Shown piece by piece: positions 38,833 to 48,594 of a stretch of 64,000 nucleotides of DNA. Numbering within the stretch: position 1 is the stretch's first letter; each line of letters begins with the position of its first letter. The position numbers and the translations under genes are program-made. The DNA comes from Hyphomicrobium_A sp963726795 (GTDB lineage: Bacteria; Pseudomonadota; Alphaproteobacteria; Rhizobiales; Hyphomicrobiaceae). The notes below the pieces were generated by a model. That model saw only the letters and a program-made list of their open reading frames with translations, did no database searches and was not told the DNA's origin. Where the stretch lies: NCBI GenBank assembly GCA_963726795.1, contig CAVSDD010000003.1, forward strand, positions 682,001 through 746,000. Reading direction: 5' to 3'.

Positions 38833-39804
38833 ATGCCATCCATGAGCGCCATCGTGCGCTACGGCTACGCACCGTTCATGATGTTCGGCATGACGGCCGC
38901 CGCCTACTGGGTGGTGTCGGAGCTCGTCGTCACCCGCGGAAACACGTGGGCCTACCTCTTGCTCGTGCCGCTGCTCGCGCTTGCCTACGTGATCGCCTTC
39001 GCGGCGGAGCGCACTGCGCCGTTCTTCGAGGACTGGAACGACCACGACGCGCACGGCGACAACACGTCAAACATCCTGCACATCATCGTCTACGAGTACC
39101 AGGCGACGGTCGCCGTGCTGCTGATCCCGGTGGTCTGTTGGCTGTTTCCTTTCCAGGGACTGTGGCCGACGCAGTGGCCGATGTGGTCGCAGGTGGTGAT
39201 GGCGTTCGTCATCGCCGACTTCGCCTTCATGATGATGCACTACCTCTCCCACCGCTACGCGCCGCTGTGGCGGCTGCACGCCGTGCATCACGGCGTCGGG
39301 CGGCTCTACGGCATGAACGGCGTGCTGCGCCATCCACTGCACCAGATCATCGACATGATCATCGGCAACGCGCCGCTCGTCATCATTGGCATGCCGGTGC
39401 CGGTCGCGGTGGTGCTCGGGTTCCTCATCTCGATGACGCTGATCGTGCAGCATTCGAACGTCGATGCGCGGCTGGGCCCGCTGCAGAAGCATCTGTCGAT
39501 CGGGCGCATCCACCATCTGCATCACGTCAACTGGGGCACCGAGGGCGATTGCAATTTCGGGCTGCTGCTGACGGTGTGGGACCGCATGCTCGGCACCTTC
39601 AAGGAGCGGCCGTCGCGCCCAATCACGGCTGCCGATCTCGGCGTCGACGAGCTGCCGAATTTCCCCAAGAGCTACTGGGAGCAGCTGTTCGTGCCCATCC
39701 ACTACAAGCCCGGCGCCGGCGAGCCCGAGCGCTATCGCAAGGCGGTTGCCGCCGTCGCGACGCCGGCGCAGGAGGCACGCCGCATCGTCGACGCCGCGGA
39801 GTAG
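38833..39804 (+). CDS. Sterol desaturase / fatty acid hydroxylase family membrane protein
   Basis: Di-iron integral membrane oxygenase of 323 residues. About four or five membrane segments (PFMMFGMTAAAYWVVSELVV, VTRGNTWAYLLLVPLLALAY) and the three histidine clusters HYLSHRYAP, HAVHHGVGRLYG and HHLHHVNWGTEGD supply metal ligands. The substrate (sterol, hopanoid, carotenoid or fatty acyl) cannot be told. ATG 38833 follows GGAG. It lies 143 bp after the YyaL gene on the same strand. Confidence 0.87.
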   Translation: MPSMSAIVRYGYAPFMMFGMTAAAYWVVSELVVTRGNTWAYLLLVPLLALAYVIAFAAERTAPFFEDWNDHDAHGDNTSNILHIIVYEYQATVAVLLIPVVCWLFPFQGLWPTQWPMWSQVVMAFVIADFAFMMMHYLSHRYAPLWRLHAVHHGVGRLYGMNGVLRHPLHQIIDMIIGNAPLVIIGMPVPVAVVLGFLISMTLIVQHSNVDARLGPLQKHLSIGRIHHLHHVNWGTEGDCNFGLLLTVWDRMLGTFKERPSRPITAADLGVDELPNFPKSYWEQLFVPIHYKPGAGEPERYRKAVAAVATPAQEARRIVDAAE

Positions 39805-39828
39805 CGCGGCGATTCGACGTTCGCTCAC

Positions 39829-39891
39829 TTCACCTCTCCCGATGGGAGAGGTCGACGCGAAATGCGCAGCATGAGCGGCGGGTGAGGGGTT
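39829..39891 (+). repeat. Palindromic repeat, copy 1 (REP-like), flanking the DUF559 gene
   Basis: Contains ACCTCTCCC-GAT-GGGAGAGGT (9-bp perfect stem, 39832-39852) followed by a second imperfect arm ending GGGTGAGGGG. It matches copy 2 in inverted orientation. Its right edge supplies the first base of the DUF559 stop codon (39890-39892). Confidence 0.8.
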
Positions 39892-40234
39892 ACTCGCTGT
39901 CCAGCTCGTGCAAAACCGTCTCGAGCACGCCATCCAAATTCTTGTAGACGTCCGTATTGGTGACGCGAACTACTTGAAACCCGAGGCGCTCAAGTTCTCG
40001 GGTACGACTAGCATCGCGGGCGCGCTCATCGTCGGTTGAATGGGTCGCGCCATCTACCTCAATGACGAGCTTGGCGTCGAGGCAGACGAAATCGACAATG
40101 TATCGATCGATCGGATGTTGACGGCGGAACTTCCAGCGAGCGAGTTGGCGATTACGCAGCTCGCGCCAGAGAATTGCTTCGGCAGCCGTATCCTCGGCGC
40201 GTAGAGCGCGGGAACGAGACTTGAACCGGTTCAT
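39890..40234 (-). CDS. DUF559 endonuclease-like protein inside a repeat-bounded cassette
   Basis: 114-residue protein of the DUF559 family, a PD-(D/E)XK/Vsr-like nuclease fold. Visible motifs are EAILWRELRNRQLARWKFRR, the core YIVDFVCLDAKLVIEVDG (catalytic D and ExD) with THSTDDERARD, and GFQVVRVTNTDVYKNL. The start codon at 40234 immediately follows the GGTGAGGGG end of repeat copy 2, which serves as ribosome binding site. The stop codon lies at the edge of repeat copy 1. The longer in-frame extension to 40339 merely translates the repeat. Its target and role are unknown. Confidence 0.85.
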   Translation of the reverse strand: MNRFKSRSRALRAEDTAAEAILWRELRNRQLARWKFRRQHPIDRYIVDFVCLDAKLVIEVDGATHSTDDERARDASRTRELERLGFQVVRVTNTDVYKNLDGVLETVLHELDSE

Positions 40235-40296
40235 CCCCTCACCCGGCTGGCACGCTTCGCGCGTCCAGCCGACCTCTCCCATGGGAGAGGTGAGGT
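40235..40296 (-). repeat. Palindromic repeat, copy 2 (REP-like), inverted relative to copy 1
   Basis: Three-part fold: outer CCTCACC / GGTGAGG, inner CGGCTGG / CCAGCCG, and ACCTCTCCC-AT-GGGAGAGGT (40272-40291). Its sequence is the reverse complement type of copy 1, so the two flank the DUF559 gene as inverted repeats. Confidence 0.8.
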
Positions 40297-40357
40297 TAGT
40301 CAGTTCGTCTAACAAATGCATCAGACATTGCCGGGCCACCTAGGGCAACGACTCAGC

Positions 40358-40385
40358 AAAAAGGGCCGCATCGCTGCGGCCCTTT
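40358..40385 (-). terminator. Rho-independent terminator after rho
   Basis: An 11-bp stem (AAAGGGCCGCA / TGCGGCCCTTT) with a 4-base loop gives five T on the minus strand. It is 28 bp downstream of the rho stop. Confidence 0.85.
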
Positions 40386-40412
40386 CGCATTTCGGCTTCG
40401 GCGCCAGGCGCC

Positions 40413-41678
<1,266 letters not shown>

Positions 41679-41914
41679 GAAAAGGCTCCGAACGGCCTCG
41701 GCAGGGGGCGGGAAGAGATAGGGGGTGCCGGACCTGGGTAGGTGGTGGGAGAATTCTCAGTCGTGGCCAATGCCACGACGCGGTCAGCCTTGCCCTTCGA
41801 GTGGGGGCTATGGCGACCAACTCATAGGCCTGAGAGGCCCCGAGTCGATGCGGAATTCGATTTTGTATAGCAGAGGAAAGGGCATAAGCAAAGCCGCCTT
41901 CGCAAATATTCGCG

Positions 41915-42334
41915 TCAAAACGGCTTCACGATCACCAGTATTACGATGCCGATCAGCAGGACCGTCGGCACCTCGTTGGCGATGCGGTAGAACCTCACCG
42001 AGCGGGTATTGCGGTCCTCGGCAAAGTCGCGGGTCCAGCGGCCGAGCGCGCCCTGGTAGCCCGAGAGCAGGAAAACGAGGGCGAACTTGGCCTGCAGCCA
42101 CCCGTCCATGTAGACGCCTTCCCACCAGGCGAGCCACGGCCCTGTGATCCATACGACGGCCATCGCCGGGTTCATGATGTAGCGCAGCAGCCGGCCCTCC
42201 ATGACCTTGAAGGTTGCCGATAGCTCCGAGCCCGGCGCCACGGCCGCGTGATAGACGAACAGCCGCGGCAGGTAGAACAGCCCGGCAAACCAGGCGATCA
42301 CCGCGATCACGTGCAGGGCCTTGAGCCAGAGCAT
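41915..42334 (-). CDS. hemJ: Protoporphyrinogen oxidase HemJ
   Basis: Inner-membrane heme enzyme oxidising protoporphyrinogen IX. Four or five hydrophobic segments are seen. The conserved heme-ligand His is in LWLKALHVIAVIAWFAGLFY, and ALGRWTRDFA and RFYRIANEVPTVLLIGIVIL are family motifs. The product is 139 residues, typical. It lies five bases after hemE on the same strand, the usual hemE-hemJ-rho order in alphaproteobacteria. Confidence 0.93.
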   Translation of the reverse strand: MLWLKALHVIAVIAWFAGLFYLPRLFVYHAAVAPGSELSATFKVMEGRLLRYIMNPAMAVVWITGPWLAWWEGVYMDGWLQAKFALVFLLSGYQGALGRWTRDFAEDRNTRSVRFYRIANEVPTVLLIGIVILVIVKPF

Positions 42335-42339
42335 CGGGG

Positions 42340-43404
42340 CTAGCCGGCTTGGCCGCGAACGAGCGCGATGAGACGCGCAACGTTCTCGGGCGGCGTCTGC
42401 GGCACAATGCCGTGTCCCAGGTTGAAGATGAAGGGCAGCCCGCGCATGTCGGCCAGGATCTCCGACACGCGCCGCTCCATCGCTTCGCCGCCGGCAACGA
42501 GCAGCAAGGGATCGAGGTTGCCCTGCACGGAGACGCCGCTTTGGCCGAGCGCGCGCATCGCGCTCAAAGGCTCCGCGGTGTCGCAGCCGATGCCGTCGAC
42601 CCCCGTCGTCTCGACGTAGCGCGTCGCGTTCTCACCCGCGCCGCGCGGAAAGCCGATGATGGGAATACCCGGGTGCCGCGCCTTTATCTGTTTCACGATT
42701 CGCGTCGTCGGCGCAACCACCCAGGCTTCGAACTCATCTTCAGGCAGGTTGCTGGCCCAGCTGTCGAAGATCTGCAGCACGTCGGCGCCGGCGCGCACCT
42801 GGCCGTCGAGATACTCGATCGAGGTGTCGACGAGGATGTCGATAAGCTTGGAAAACCCGGCGCGGTCGCGGTAGGCCCACAGCCGCGCCGCCGCCTGGTC
42901 GGACGATCCTTCACCGGCGACCATGTAGGTCGCGACCGTCCACGGCGCGCCGCAAAAGCCGATCAGCGCAGTCCCTTGCGGCAGGGCCTCGCGCACACGG
43001 GACACGGTTTCGAACACCTTGGAGAACGTCTCGCCCGTCTGGCCGGGATCGAGCCGCGACAGCTCGCGCTCACTCGTGATCGGCTCCAACGACGGTCCCT
43101 CACCCTCGCGGAAGGCGACACGCTGTCCGAGCGCGTCGGGCACTACGAGGATGTCGGAGAACAGGATCGCGGCATCGAAGCCGTAACGGCGGATGGGCTG
43201 CAGCGTGACCTTGGCGGCGAGCCTGGGCGTGTAGCACAAGTTGAGGAAGCCGCCGGCCTCCTCTCGCACTGCACGATACTCGGCGAGATAGCGGCCGGCT
43301 TGGCGCATGAGCCATATCGGAGGCGGCGACTGCGCCTCGCCACCCAGCACCTGCAACAGCCGTTTGGAGCTTTGTTTGGTCTTGGCGGCGGCCGTGTTGT
43401 GCAT
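42340..43404 (-). CDS. hemE: Uroporphyrinogen decarboxylase
   Basis: Cytoplasmic enzyme removing four carboxyl groups from uroporphyrinogen III in heme synthesis. The signature PPIWLMRQAGRYLAEYRAVR is near the N-terminus and GFCGAPWTVATYMV lies in the middle. It has 354 residues, in one frame. Its start faces the predicted replication origin; the gene is the left marker of that conserved locus. Confidence 0.97.
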   Translation of the reverse strand: MHNTAAAKTKQSSKRLLQVLGGEAQSPPPIWLMRQAGRYLAEYRAVREEAGGFLNLCYTPRLAAKVTLQPIRRYGFDAAILFSDILVVPDALGQRVAFREGEGPSLEPITSERELSRLDPGQTGETFSKVFETVSRVREALPQGTALIGFCGAPWTVATYMVAGEGSSDQAAARLWAYRDRAGFSKLIDILVDTSIEYLDGQVRAGADVLQIFDSWASNLPEDEFEAWVVAPTTRIVKQIKARHPGIPIIGFPRGAGENATRYVETTGVDGIGCDTAEPLSAMRALGQSGVSVQGNLDPLLLVAGGEAMERRVSEILADMRGLPFIFNLGHGIVPQTPPENVARLIALVRGQAG

Positions 43405-43842
43405 GTGCTCTCTTAACTAGAGAATAGATTCTAAGACTCTTTTTGTTTCTCTTGTTAGGGCTTTGGGTTGCGAGGATATCCCACTTGTCCTAGCCCATTC
43501 CCCGGGTTGCGCACAGGGGCGCCCGGAGCATGCCGCATCTCGTGGCCGCGGCGGAGGGAACCTACTAGGGCGGTTAAATCCCCCCGGCATCAAGACCATG
43601 GCGCGGACCGTGGCGCTGCAACCCGATCGGCTCACCTGTAGACAACGAACGAAGGAACGTCCGACAAGGTACCAATCCTCAAGGAGAGACCGCTTATTGA
43701 GGAGGGAAGTTCGCGCGGCGGCGTTTGTGGGCGGTTGTGGGGACGAACGAACGGAGCGCGGGGAGGGCGGTGCCACGTTGCATGCGCCCTCTGTATAACG
43801 AGGCCACTTTTCAACAAGCCGTCCCGCTGGAATCCTGCCCCG
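43405..43842. other. Predicted chromosomal replication origin (oriC) region
   Basis: 438-bp gap without a supported gene, between divergent hemE and the PPSR gene (RP001-type), where the origin lies in Caulobacter and is conserved in other alphaproteobacteria. A 50-bp AT-rich stretch (43411-43460, 68% AT in a GC-rich genome) could unwind. Degenerate DnaA-box-like 9-mers are TTGTCTACA (minus, 43637-43645) and TTTTCAACA (plus, 43808-43816), each 7 of 9 to TTATCCACA; weaker ones lie at 43507 and 43726-43744. Genes on both sides point away from it. Box matches are weak; synteny carries the call. Confidence 0.6.
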
Positions 43843-44700
43843 ATGGCGCACGCACTGCCGAGCTTCTTTCATCTGCACCTCGTCTCCGACTCGACCGGCG
43901 AGACGCTGACCACGATCGCCAAGGCCGCGGCCGTGCAGTACGCGATGGTGCGCCCGATCGAGCACGTGCATCCGCTGGTGCGCACGTCGCGGCAATTGAA
44001 GCGGGTGATGCAGGAGATCGAGCAGGCACCGGGCATTGTGCTCTACACTGTCACCAACAAGGATCTGTCCGAGCAGCTCGAGCGCCGCTGCAGCGAACTG
44101 AAGCTGCCGTGTTTGGCGGTGCTGCAGCCGATCATGGGCATCTTCGAGAGCTATCTGGGGGCGCCGCGCACGCCGACGGTCGCCGGCCAGCACGTGCTCG
44201 ACGCCGATTATTTCCGCCGCATCGACGCGCTCAACTTCACCATGGCGCACGACGACGGCCATCTGCCTGACGACCTCAACGACGCCGACATCATCATTCT
44301 CGGCATCTCGCGCACGTCGAAGACACCGACAAGCATCTATCTGGCGCAACGCGGCTACAAGACCGCCAACGTGCCGCTGGTGCCGTCGCTGCCGCTAGCC
44401 GAATCGCTCACCAAGCCGCACTCGGCGTTCATCGTGTGCCTGATCGCGAGCCCGGACCGCATCGCCGAGATCCGGCGCAACCGCGCGATGCTGCTGTCGG
44501 ACCGCAACCTCGACGACTACGTCGATCGCGAGCGCATCTCGGCCGAGATCGCCTACTCGCGGCGCATCTGCGCCAAGAACCGCTGGCCGGTGATCGACGT
44601 TACGCGGCGCTCGGTGGAGGAATCCGCCGCGACGATCCTGAAGCTGCTGCACGACAAGGGTGCGCGGCAGGGCGAGATCGAAGATGACGCCGAAGTCTAG
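43843..44700 (+). CDS. PPSR family pyruvate,water dikinase / PPDK regulatory protein (DUF299)
   Basis: Bifunctional kinase/pyrophosphorylase that switches PEP synthase or pyruvate phosphate dikinase by ADP-dependent phosphorylation. It opens with FFHLHLVSDSTGETLTTIAK. The P-loop is GISRTSKTPTSIYLAQRG, and the C-terminal IAYSRRICAKNRWPVIDVT is characteristic. ATG 43843 gives 285 residues; the frame continues upstream without a family match. This is the RP001 orthologue that marks the right side of alphaproteobacterial origins. Confidence 0.94.
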   Translation: MAHALPSFFHLHLVSDSTGETLTTIAKAAAVQYAMVRPIEHVHPLVRTSRQLKRVMQEIEQAPGIVLYTVTNKDLSEQLERRCSELKLPCLAVLQPIMGIFESYLGAPRTPTVAGQHVLDADYFRRIDALNFTMAHDDGHLPDDLNDADIIILGISRTSKTPTSIYLAQRGYKTANVPLVPSLPLAESLTKPHSAFIVCLIASPDRIAEIRRNRAMLLSDRNLDDYVDRERISAEIAYSRRICAKNRWPVIDVTRRSVEESAATILKLLHDKGARQGEIEDDAEV

Positions 44701-45304
44701 CGCCCCCCAGATCATCCTCGCCTCGACGAGTCGTGCCCGCCGCGAGATGCTGGCGGCTGCCGGCGTGCCGTTCACCGTAGAAGCAGCCGATGTAGACGAG
44801 CCGGCGATCCGCAAGACGCTGCTCGGCGGAAAGCCGCCGGCAATACCGCAGCAGATCGCGGAAGCGCTGGCGTGCGCCAAGGCCGAGGACGTGAGCCGGC
44901 GGCATACCGGTGCCCTCGTCATCGGCGGGGATCAGGTGCTGGCGCTGGGCCGCGAGCTGCTGACCAAGGCCAAGGACGAGGCCGCGGCGCGCGCGACCTT
45001 GACCAGGCTCAGGGGGCAGGTGCACGAGCTGCATTCGGCGGTGGCGCTGGCGCAAGGTGGCCAGGTTCAGTGGTCGCACACCGGCACCGCGCGGTTGAAG
45101 ATGCGCGACTTTTCGGACGCTTTCCTCACCGAGTATCTGACGCGCGCGGGCGAGCGCATCCGGCAGTCGGTCGGCGCCTACGAGCTGGAAGGCCTCGGCG
45201 TGCAGCTCTTCGCCGCGATCGACGGCGACTACTTCACGATCTTGGGGCTGCCGCTGCTGCCGCTGCTGGCAGAGCTGCGCGCGCGGGAGACGATCGCGGC
45301 ATGA
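44684..45304 (+). CDS. maf: Maf-like nucleoside triphosphate pyrophosphatase
   Basis: House-cleaning pyrophosphatase for non-canonical or modified nucleotides. It has IILASTSRARREMLAAAGVP, the catalytic IGGDQVLALG and GAYELEGLG, and ends in a normal C-terminal helix. ATG 44684 overlaps the PPSR stop by 17 bases and gives 206 residues. It is joined to aroE by an ATGA overlap. Which Maf subclass it belongs to (dTTP/UTP or m7GTP) is not certain. Confidence 0.92.
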   Translation: MTPKSSAPQIILASTSRARREMLAAAGVPFTVEAADVDEPAIRKTLLGGKPPAIPQQIAEALACAKAEDVSRRHTGALVIGGDQVLALGRELLTKAKDEAAARATLTRLRGQVHELHSAVALAQGGQVQWSHTGTARLKMRDFSDAFLTEYLTRAGERIRQSVGAYELEGLGVQLFAAIDGDYFTILGLPLLPLLAELRARETIAA

Positions 45305-46137
45305 AGCGCGCGTGCGTCATAGGCTGGCCGATCGAGCACTCGCGCTCGCCGCTCATCCATGGCTACTGGCTGAAAAAGTACGGCATCGACGGCGCCTACA
45401 CCAAGGAGGCCGTACCGCCCGAGGCCGTCGCGCAATTCCTGCGTTCGCTCGGCGACAACGGCTTCGTCGGCTGCAATGCAACGGTGCCGCACAAGGAGGC
45501 GGCGTTCGCCGCCGCGCAAGTGAAAGAGCCCTCCGCGCTTGCGGTCGAGGCTGCGAACACCCTGTGGATCGAAGGTGGAAAACTGCACGCCGCCAATACC
45601 GACACCTATGGCTTCATGACCTACCTGCAGGAGCGCGCGCCGGGCTGGGATGCGGACGATCTACCGGTGTCGATCCTCGGCGCCGGCGGCGCGGCGCGCG
45701 CGATCGTGCACGGATTTCTCGAGGCCGGCGTGAGCGAGGTGCGCGTGTTCAACCGGACCCGCGCGCGCGCAGAAGCACTGGCGCAGCACTTCGGCCCGCG
45801 CGTGAAGGCCTTCGACTGGCGGGATCGCGGCCGGCGCTCGCGCAAGGCCGCGGTGCTCGTCAACACGACGACCATCGGCATGAACGGCATCGGCAGCCTG
45901 GACATCGACTTCCACACCTTCGACCCAACCTGTGTCGTGTGCGACATCGTCTATGTGCCGCTCGAGACCGAGCTGATCGTGCGCGCGCTCGGGCGCGGCC
46001 TGCGCACCGTCGACGGGCTAGGCATGCTGCTGCATCAGGCGGTGCCGGGCTTCGAGAAATGGTTCGGCGTGCGCCCCGAGGTGACGCGCGAGCTGCGCGA
46101 CATCCTCGTCGCCGACATCGAGGCGACCACATGCTGA
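45301..46137 (+). CDS. aroE: Shikimate dehydrogenase
   Basis: NADPH-dependent reduction of 3-dehydroshikimate. Substrate motif IGWPIEHSRSPLIHGYWLKK, catalytic Lys in GCNATVPHKEAAF, NADP-binding SILGAGGAARAIVHGFLEAG with NRTRARAEAL, and a normal C-terminus. It has 278 residues. ATG 45301 overlaps the maf stop (ATGA), and the end overlaps coaE by seven bases, so the group is translated as a unit. Confidence 0.95.
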   Translation: MKRACVIGWPIEHSRSPLIHGYWLKKYGIDGAYTKEAVPPEAVAQFLRSLGDNGFVGCNATVPHKEAAFAAAQVKEPSALAVEAANTLWIEGGKLHAANTDTYGFMTYLQERAPGWDADDLPVSILGAGGAARAIVHGFLEAGVSEVRVFNRTRARAEALAQHFGPRVKAFDWRDRGRRSRKAAVLVNTTTIGMNGIGSLDIDFHTFDPTCVVCDIVYVPLETELIVRALGRGLRTVDGLGMLLHQAVPGFEKWFGVRPEVTRELRDILVADIEATTC

Positions 46138-46745
46138 TCGTCGGGCTCACCGGCTCGCTCGGCATGGGCAAGACCACGGCGGCGGCGCACCTGCGCGAGC
46201 GAGGCCTGCCGGTGTTCGATGCCGATGCCGAGGTGCACAGGCTCTATGCGACGACGGCGGTGCCGCTGATCGAGGCGGCGTTTCCCGGCACGACGCGCGA
46301 CGGCAAGGTCGACCGCAAGGCGCTGTCGGCGGCGCTCATGGCCGCGCCGGAGCGCTTCACCGAGCTGGAGGCCATCGTGCATCCCTTGGTGCGCGCCTCC
46401 GAGCGTGCGTTCCTGCAGGACGAGGCGGCCTCCGGCAGCACCATCGCGGTGCTCGAGATCCCGCTGCTGTTCGAGACGGGCGCCAATGAGCTGGTCGATG
46501 CGACGATCGTCGTCAGCGCGCCCGAACACGTGCAGCGCCAGCGGCTTCTGGCCCGCGCCGGGTTCGACGGGCAGAGGATCGACAGCCTGCTCGCGCGCCA
46601 GATGCCGGACGCCGAGAAGCGGGCGCGGGCCGATTTTGTTGTGGACACCGAGGTCAGCGTCGAGGCGAGCAACGACGCGCTCGACGCGATCATCGGCGGG
46701 CTGCGCGCGCGCCGCGGGACGGCGTATCGGCGCTGCTGGGCTTGA
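46131..46745 (+). CDS. coaE: Dephospho-CoA kinase
   Basis: Last step of coenzyme A synthesis. Starts MLIVGLTGSLGMGKTTAAAH (P-loop). DADAEVHRLY, the lid ATIVVSAPEHVQRQRLLAR and the C-terminal ADFVVDTEVSVE are typical. It has 204 residues. ATG 46131 lies inside the aroE end. The order maf-aroE-coaE-dnaQ-secB is conserved in alphaproteobacteria next to the origin. Confidence 0.95.
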   Translation: MLIVGLTGSLGMGKTTAAAHLRERGLPVFDADAEVHRLYATTAVPLIEAAFPGTTRDGKVDRKALSAALMAAPERFTELEAIVHPLVRASERAFLQDEAASGSTIAVLEIPLLFETGANELVDATIVVSAPEHVQRQRLLARAGFDGQRIDSLLARQMPDAEKRARADFVVDTEVSVEASNDALDAIIGGLRARRGTAYRRCWA

Positions 46746-46776
46746 TCCGGCCGGCCGACTCTGGGATTACGATCCC

Positions 46777-47503
46777 ATGCGCGAGATCGTGCTCGACACC
46801 GAGACCACCGGCCTCAATCCCAACGGCGGCGACCGCCTGATCGAGATCGGCTGCGTCGAGCTCTTGAACCGCATCCCCACGGGGCGCGAGTTCCACTGCT
46901 TCGTCAATCCGCAGCGCGACGTGCCGGTGGAAGCGGTCGCCGTGCACGGGCTGTCGGCGGACTTCCTCAAAGACAAGCCGCTGTTTTCCGATGTGGCCGC
47001 GGACTTCCTGGGCTTCATCGCGGGCGACGCACTCGTCATCCACAACGCGGCCTTCGACGTCGGCTTCCTCAATGCCGAGCTCGCGCGCGTTGCCGCGCCC
47101 GAGATCACCATGGAGCGCGTGACCTGCACGCTGCAGCTCGCGCGGCGGCGCCATCCCGCCGGCCCCAACAGCCTCGACGCGCCTGTGCAAGCGCTACGGC
47201 ATCGACAATTCCAAGCGCACCAAGCATGGCGCGCTGGTGGATTCGCTGCTGCTGGCCGAGGTCTACATCGAGCTGCTGGGCGTGCGCCAGGCGGCGCTGG
47301 GGCTGGCGATGGACGCGCACGCCCCGCTCAACGGGGAAGCAGGCGCGTTCCACAAGCGCAAGGCGGCGCAGCGGCCGCAGCCGTTGCCCGCGCGGCTGAC
47401 GGTGGAGGCCGAGGCCGAGCACCGCGCGTTCGTGGAGACGCTGGGCGTCAAGGCGCTGTGGCGGCGCTACCTCGCGCTCGCCTCGCCCGCCGGGAAGGTT
47501 TGA
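46777..47503 (+). CDS. dnaQ: DNA polymerase III epsilon subunit, proofreading exonuclease (one frame change near 47181)
   Basis: 3'-5' exonuclease of the replicase. ExoI motif MREIVLDTETTGLNPNGGDR (D and E metal ligands), ExoII VIHNAAFDVGFLNAELARV and ExoIII with KHGALVDSLLLAEVY are all visible. The last lies in the next frame because one extra C occurs near GACGCGCCTG (expected LDALCKRYGID). The corrected length is about 241 residues, normal, with the C-terminal clamp/alpha-binding tail. It is 31 bp after coaE. Confidence 0.93.
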
Positions 47504-47512
47504 AGCGGGCGA

Positions 47513-48016
47513 TCAGTTCGTCTTGGGCGCGGCCTTGGCGGCGAGCTCCTGCTGCCGGCGGATGTAGAGCGCGGCAAAATCGAACGGGTCGAGCAGCAGC
47601 GGCGGGAAGCCGCCCTCGCGCGAGATGTCGGCCACGATGCGGCGCACGAACGGAAACAGGATCGACGGGCAGTTTACGAGCAGGAACGGCTCGAGCGCCT
47701 GCTGCGGGATGTTCTGGATCTTGAACAGGCCGGCGTAGACAATCTCAAGCTCGTAGACGGTGCCGTGCTGGTTCGATGCCTGCGCATTGAAGTCGATGGC
47801 GCTCTCGTAGACGTCGGGGCCGACCCCTTGCGCGTTCACGTTGATCGAAAGCTGCAGGTTGGGGTTGTCGCCCGGCTCCTTCAGCAGCTTGCCGATGTTC
47901 GGGTTCTCGAACGAGAGATCCTTGATGTACTGACCGACGACGTTGACCTGCACCGGCGGAGCCGCCTGCTTGTCGCGCGCGCCCGTCTGGCCATTCTTTC
48001 CGTCGCCGTCGGTCAT
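47513..48016 (-). CDS. secB: Protein-export chaperone SecB
   Basis: Tetrameric chaperone that keeps preproteins unfolded for SecA. Motifs: YIKDLSFENPNIGKLL, LEIVYAGLFKIQNIPQQALE and LLVNCPSILFPFVRRIVADI. ATG 48016 gives 167 residues; upstream frame sequence has no family match. It is convergent with dnaQ, nine bases apart, as in many alphaproteobacteria. Confidence 0.95.
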   Translation of the reverse strand: MTDGDGKNGQTGARDKQAAPPVQVNVVGQYIKDLSFENPNIGKLLKEPGDNPNLQLSINVNAQGVGPDVYESAIDFNAQASNQHGTVYELEIVYAGLFKIQNIPQQALEPFLLVNCPSILFPFVRRIVADISREGGFPPLLLDPFDFAALYIRRQQELAAKAAPKTN

Positions 48017-48114
48017 GATCCGAGTTTCCGCAGGTTGCCGTGCCGAGCGGGTGGCTAGCACGCCAGCGGGAAGGGCGGCAATGTCAATCGATACTGTCGA
48101 TCAGTGGGGGCGGT

Positions 48115-48594
48115 TTAACGATCGTTGCCGCGGTCGCCCGGCCCACGCTCGCGGCGCTCGTACGTCGCATCGATCACGGGCGGCTCGCGCCCCTCCACGC
48201 GCCGGTCCCGCGGCGCCACGAGCGGGTGATCGTAAACACCCGGCAGCACCCGGCGGATGCACCAGCGGCGCACTGGCGGGATGAGCAGCAAGAGCCCGAT
48301 CACATCGGAAATGAGGCCGGGAATGATGAGCAGCAGCCCGGCCATGATCACGACATAGCTGTCGAGCATGGGCGCGAGCGGGACGCGGCCCTCGCGCATC
48401 GCGCTGACCGCGCGCCCGACCACGGAAAGGCCTTGCTCGCGGATGACGAATGCGCCGAGGAACGCGGCCGCGATGAGCAGAAGCATGGTCGGCCAGAAGC
48501 CGATCGCTTGGCCGACCTTGATGAGAACGGCGATCTCGATCAGCGGAAAGGCGACAAAGATGAGGACAAAAGCGGAGCGCACGTAGGACAGCAT
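48115..48594 (-). CDS. fxsA: FxsA family membrane protein
   Basis: Small cytoplasmic-membrane protein with a cytosolic tail; the E. coli homologue eases exclusion of phage T7 when in excess. Hydrophobic segments are VLIFVAFPLIEIAVLIKVG, LLLIAAAFLGAFVIREQG and VIMAGLLLIIPGLISDVIGL, followed by a charged Arg-rich C-terminus. ATG 48594 follows GGGGAGAGG and gives 159 residues; the longer frame lacks homology. It is divergent from the Tim44-like gene. Confidence 0.88.
   Translation of the reverse strand: MLSYVRSAFVLIFVAFPLIEIAVLIKVGQAIGFWPTMLLLIAAAFLGAFVIREQGLSVVGRAVSAMREGRVPLAPMLDSYVVIMAGLLLIIPGLISDVIGLLLLIPPVRRWCIRRVLPGVYDHPLVAPRDRRVEGREPPVIDATYERRERGPGDRGNDR

Noticed and set aside
40235..40339. 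N-terminal 35-residue extension of the DUF559 protein
   Set aside because: It is only a translation of the palindromic repeat; the start at 40234 has a good ribosome binding site.
42688..42702. TGTTTCACGATTCG in hemE as a third parS
   Set aside because: Only the left half matches; the right half lacks GTGAAAC.
43463..43798. Open frame of 111 codons in the hemE-PPSR gap
   Set aside because: Composition is unlike neighbours, there is no ribosome binding site and the frame covers the predicted origin.
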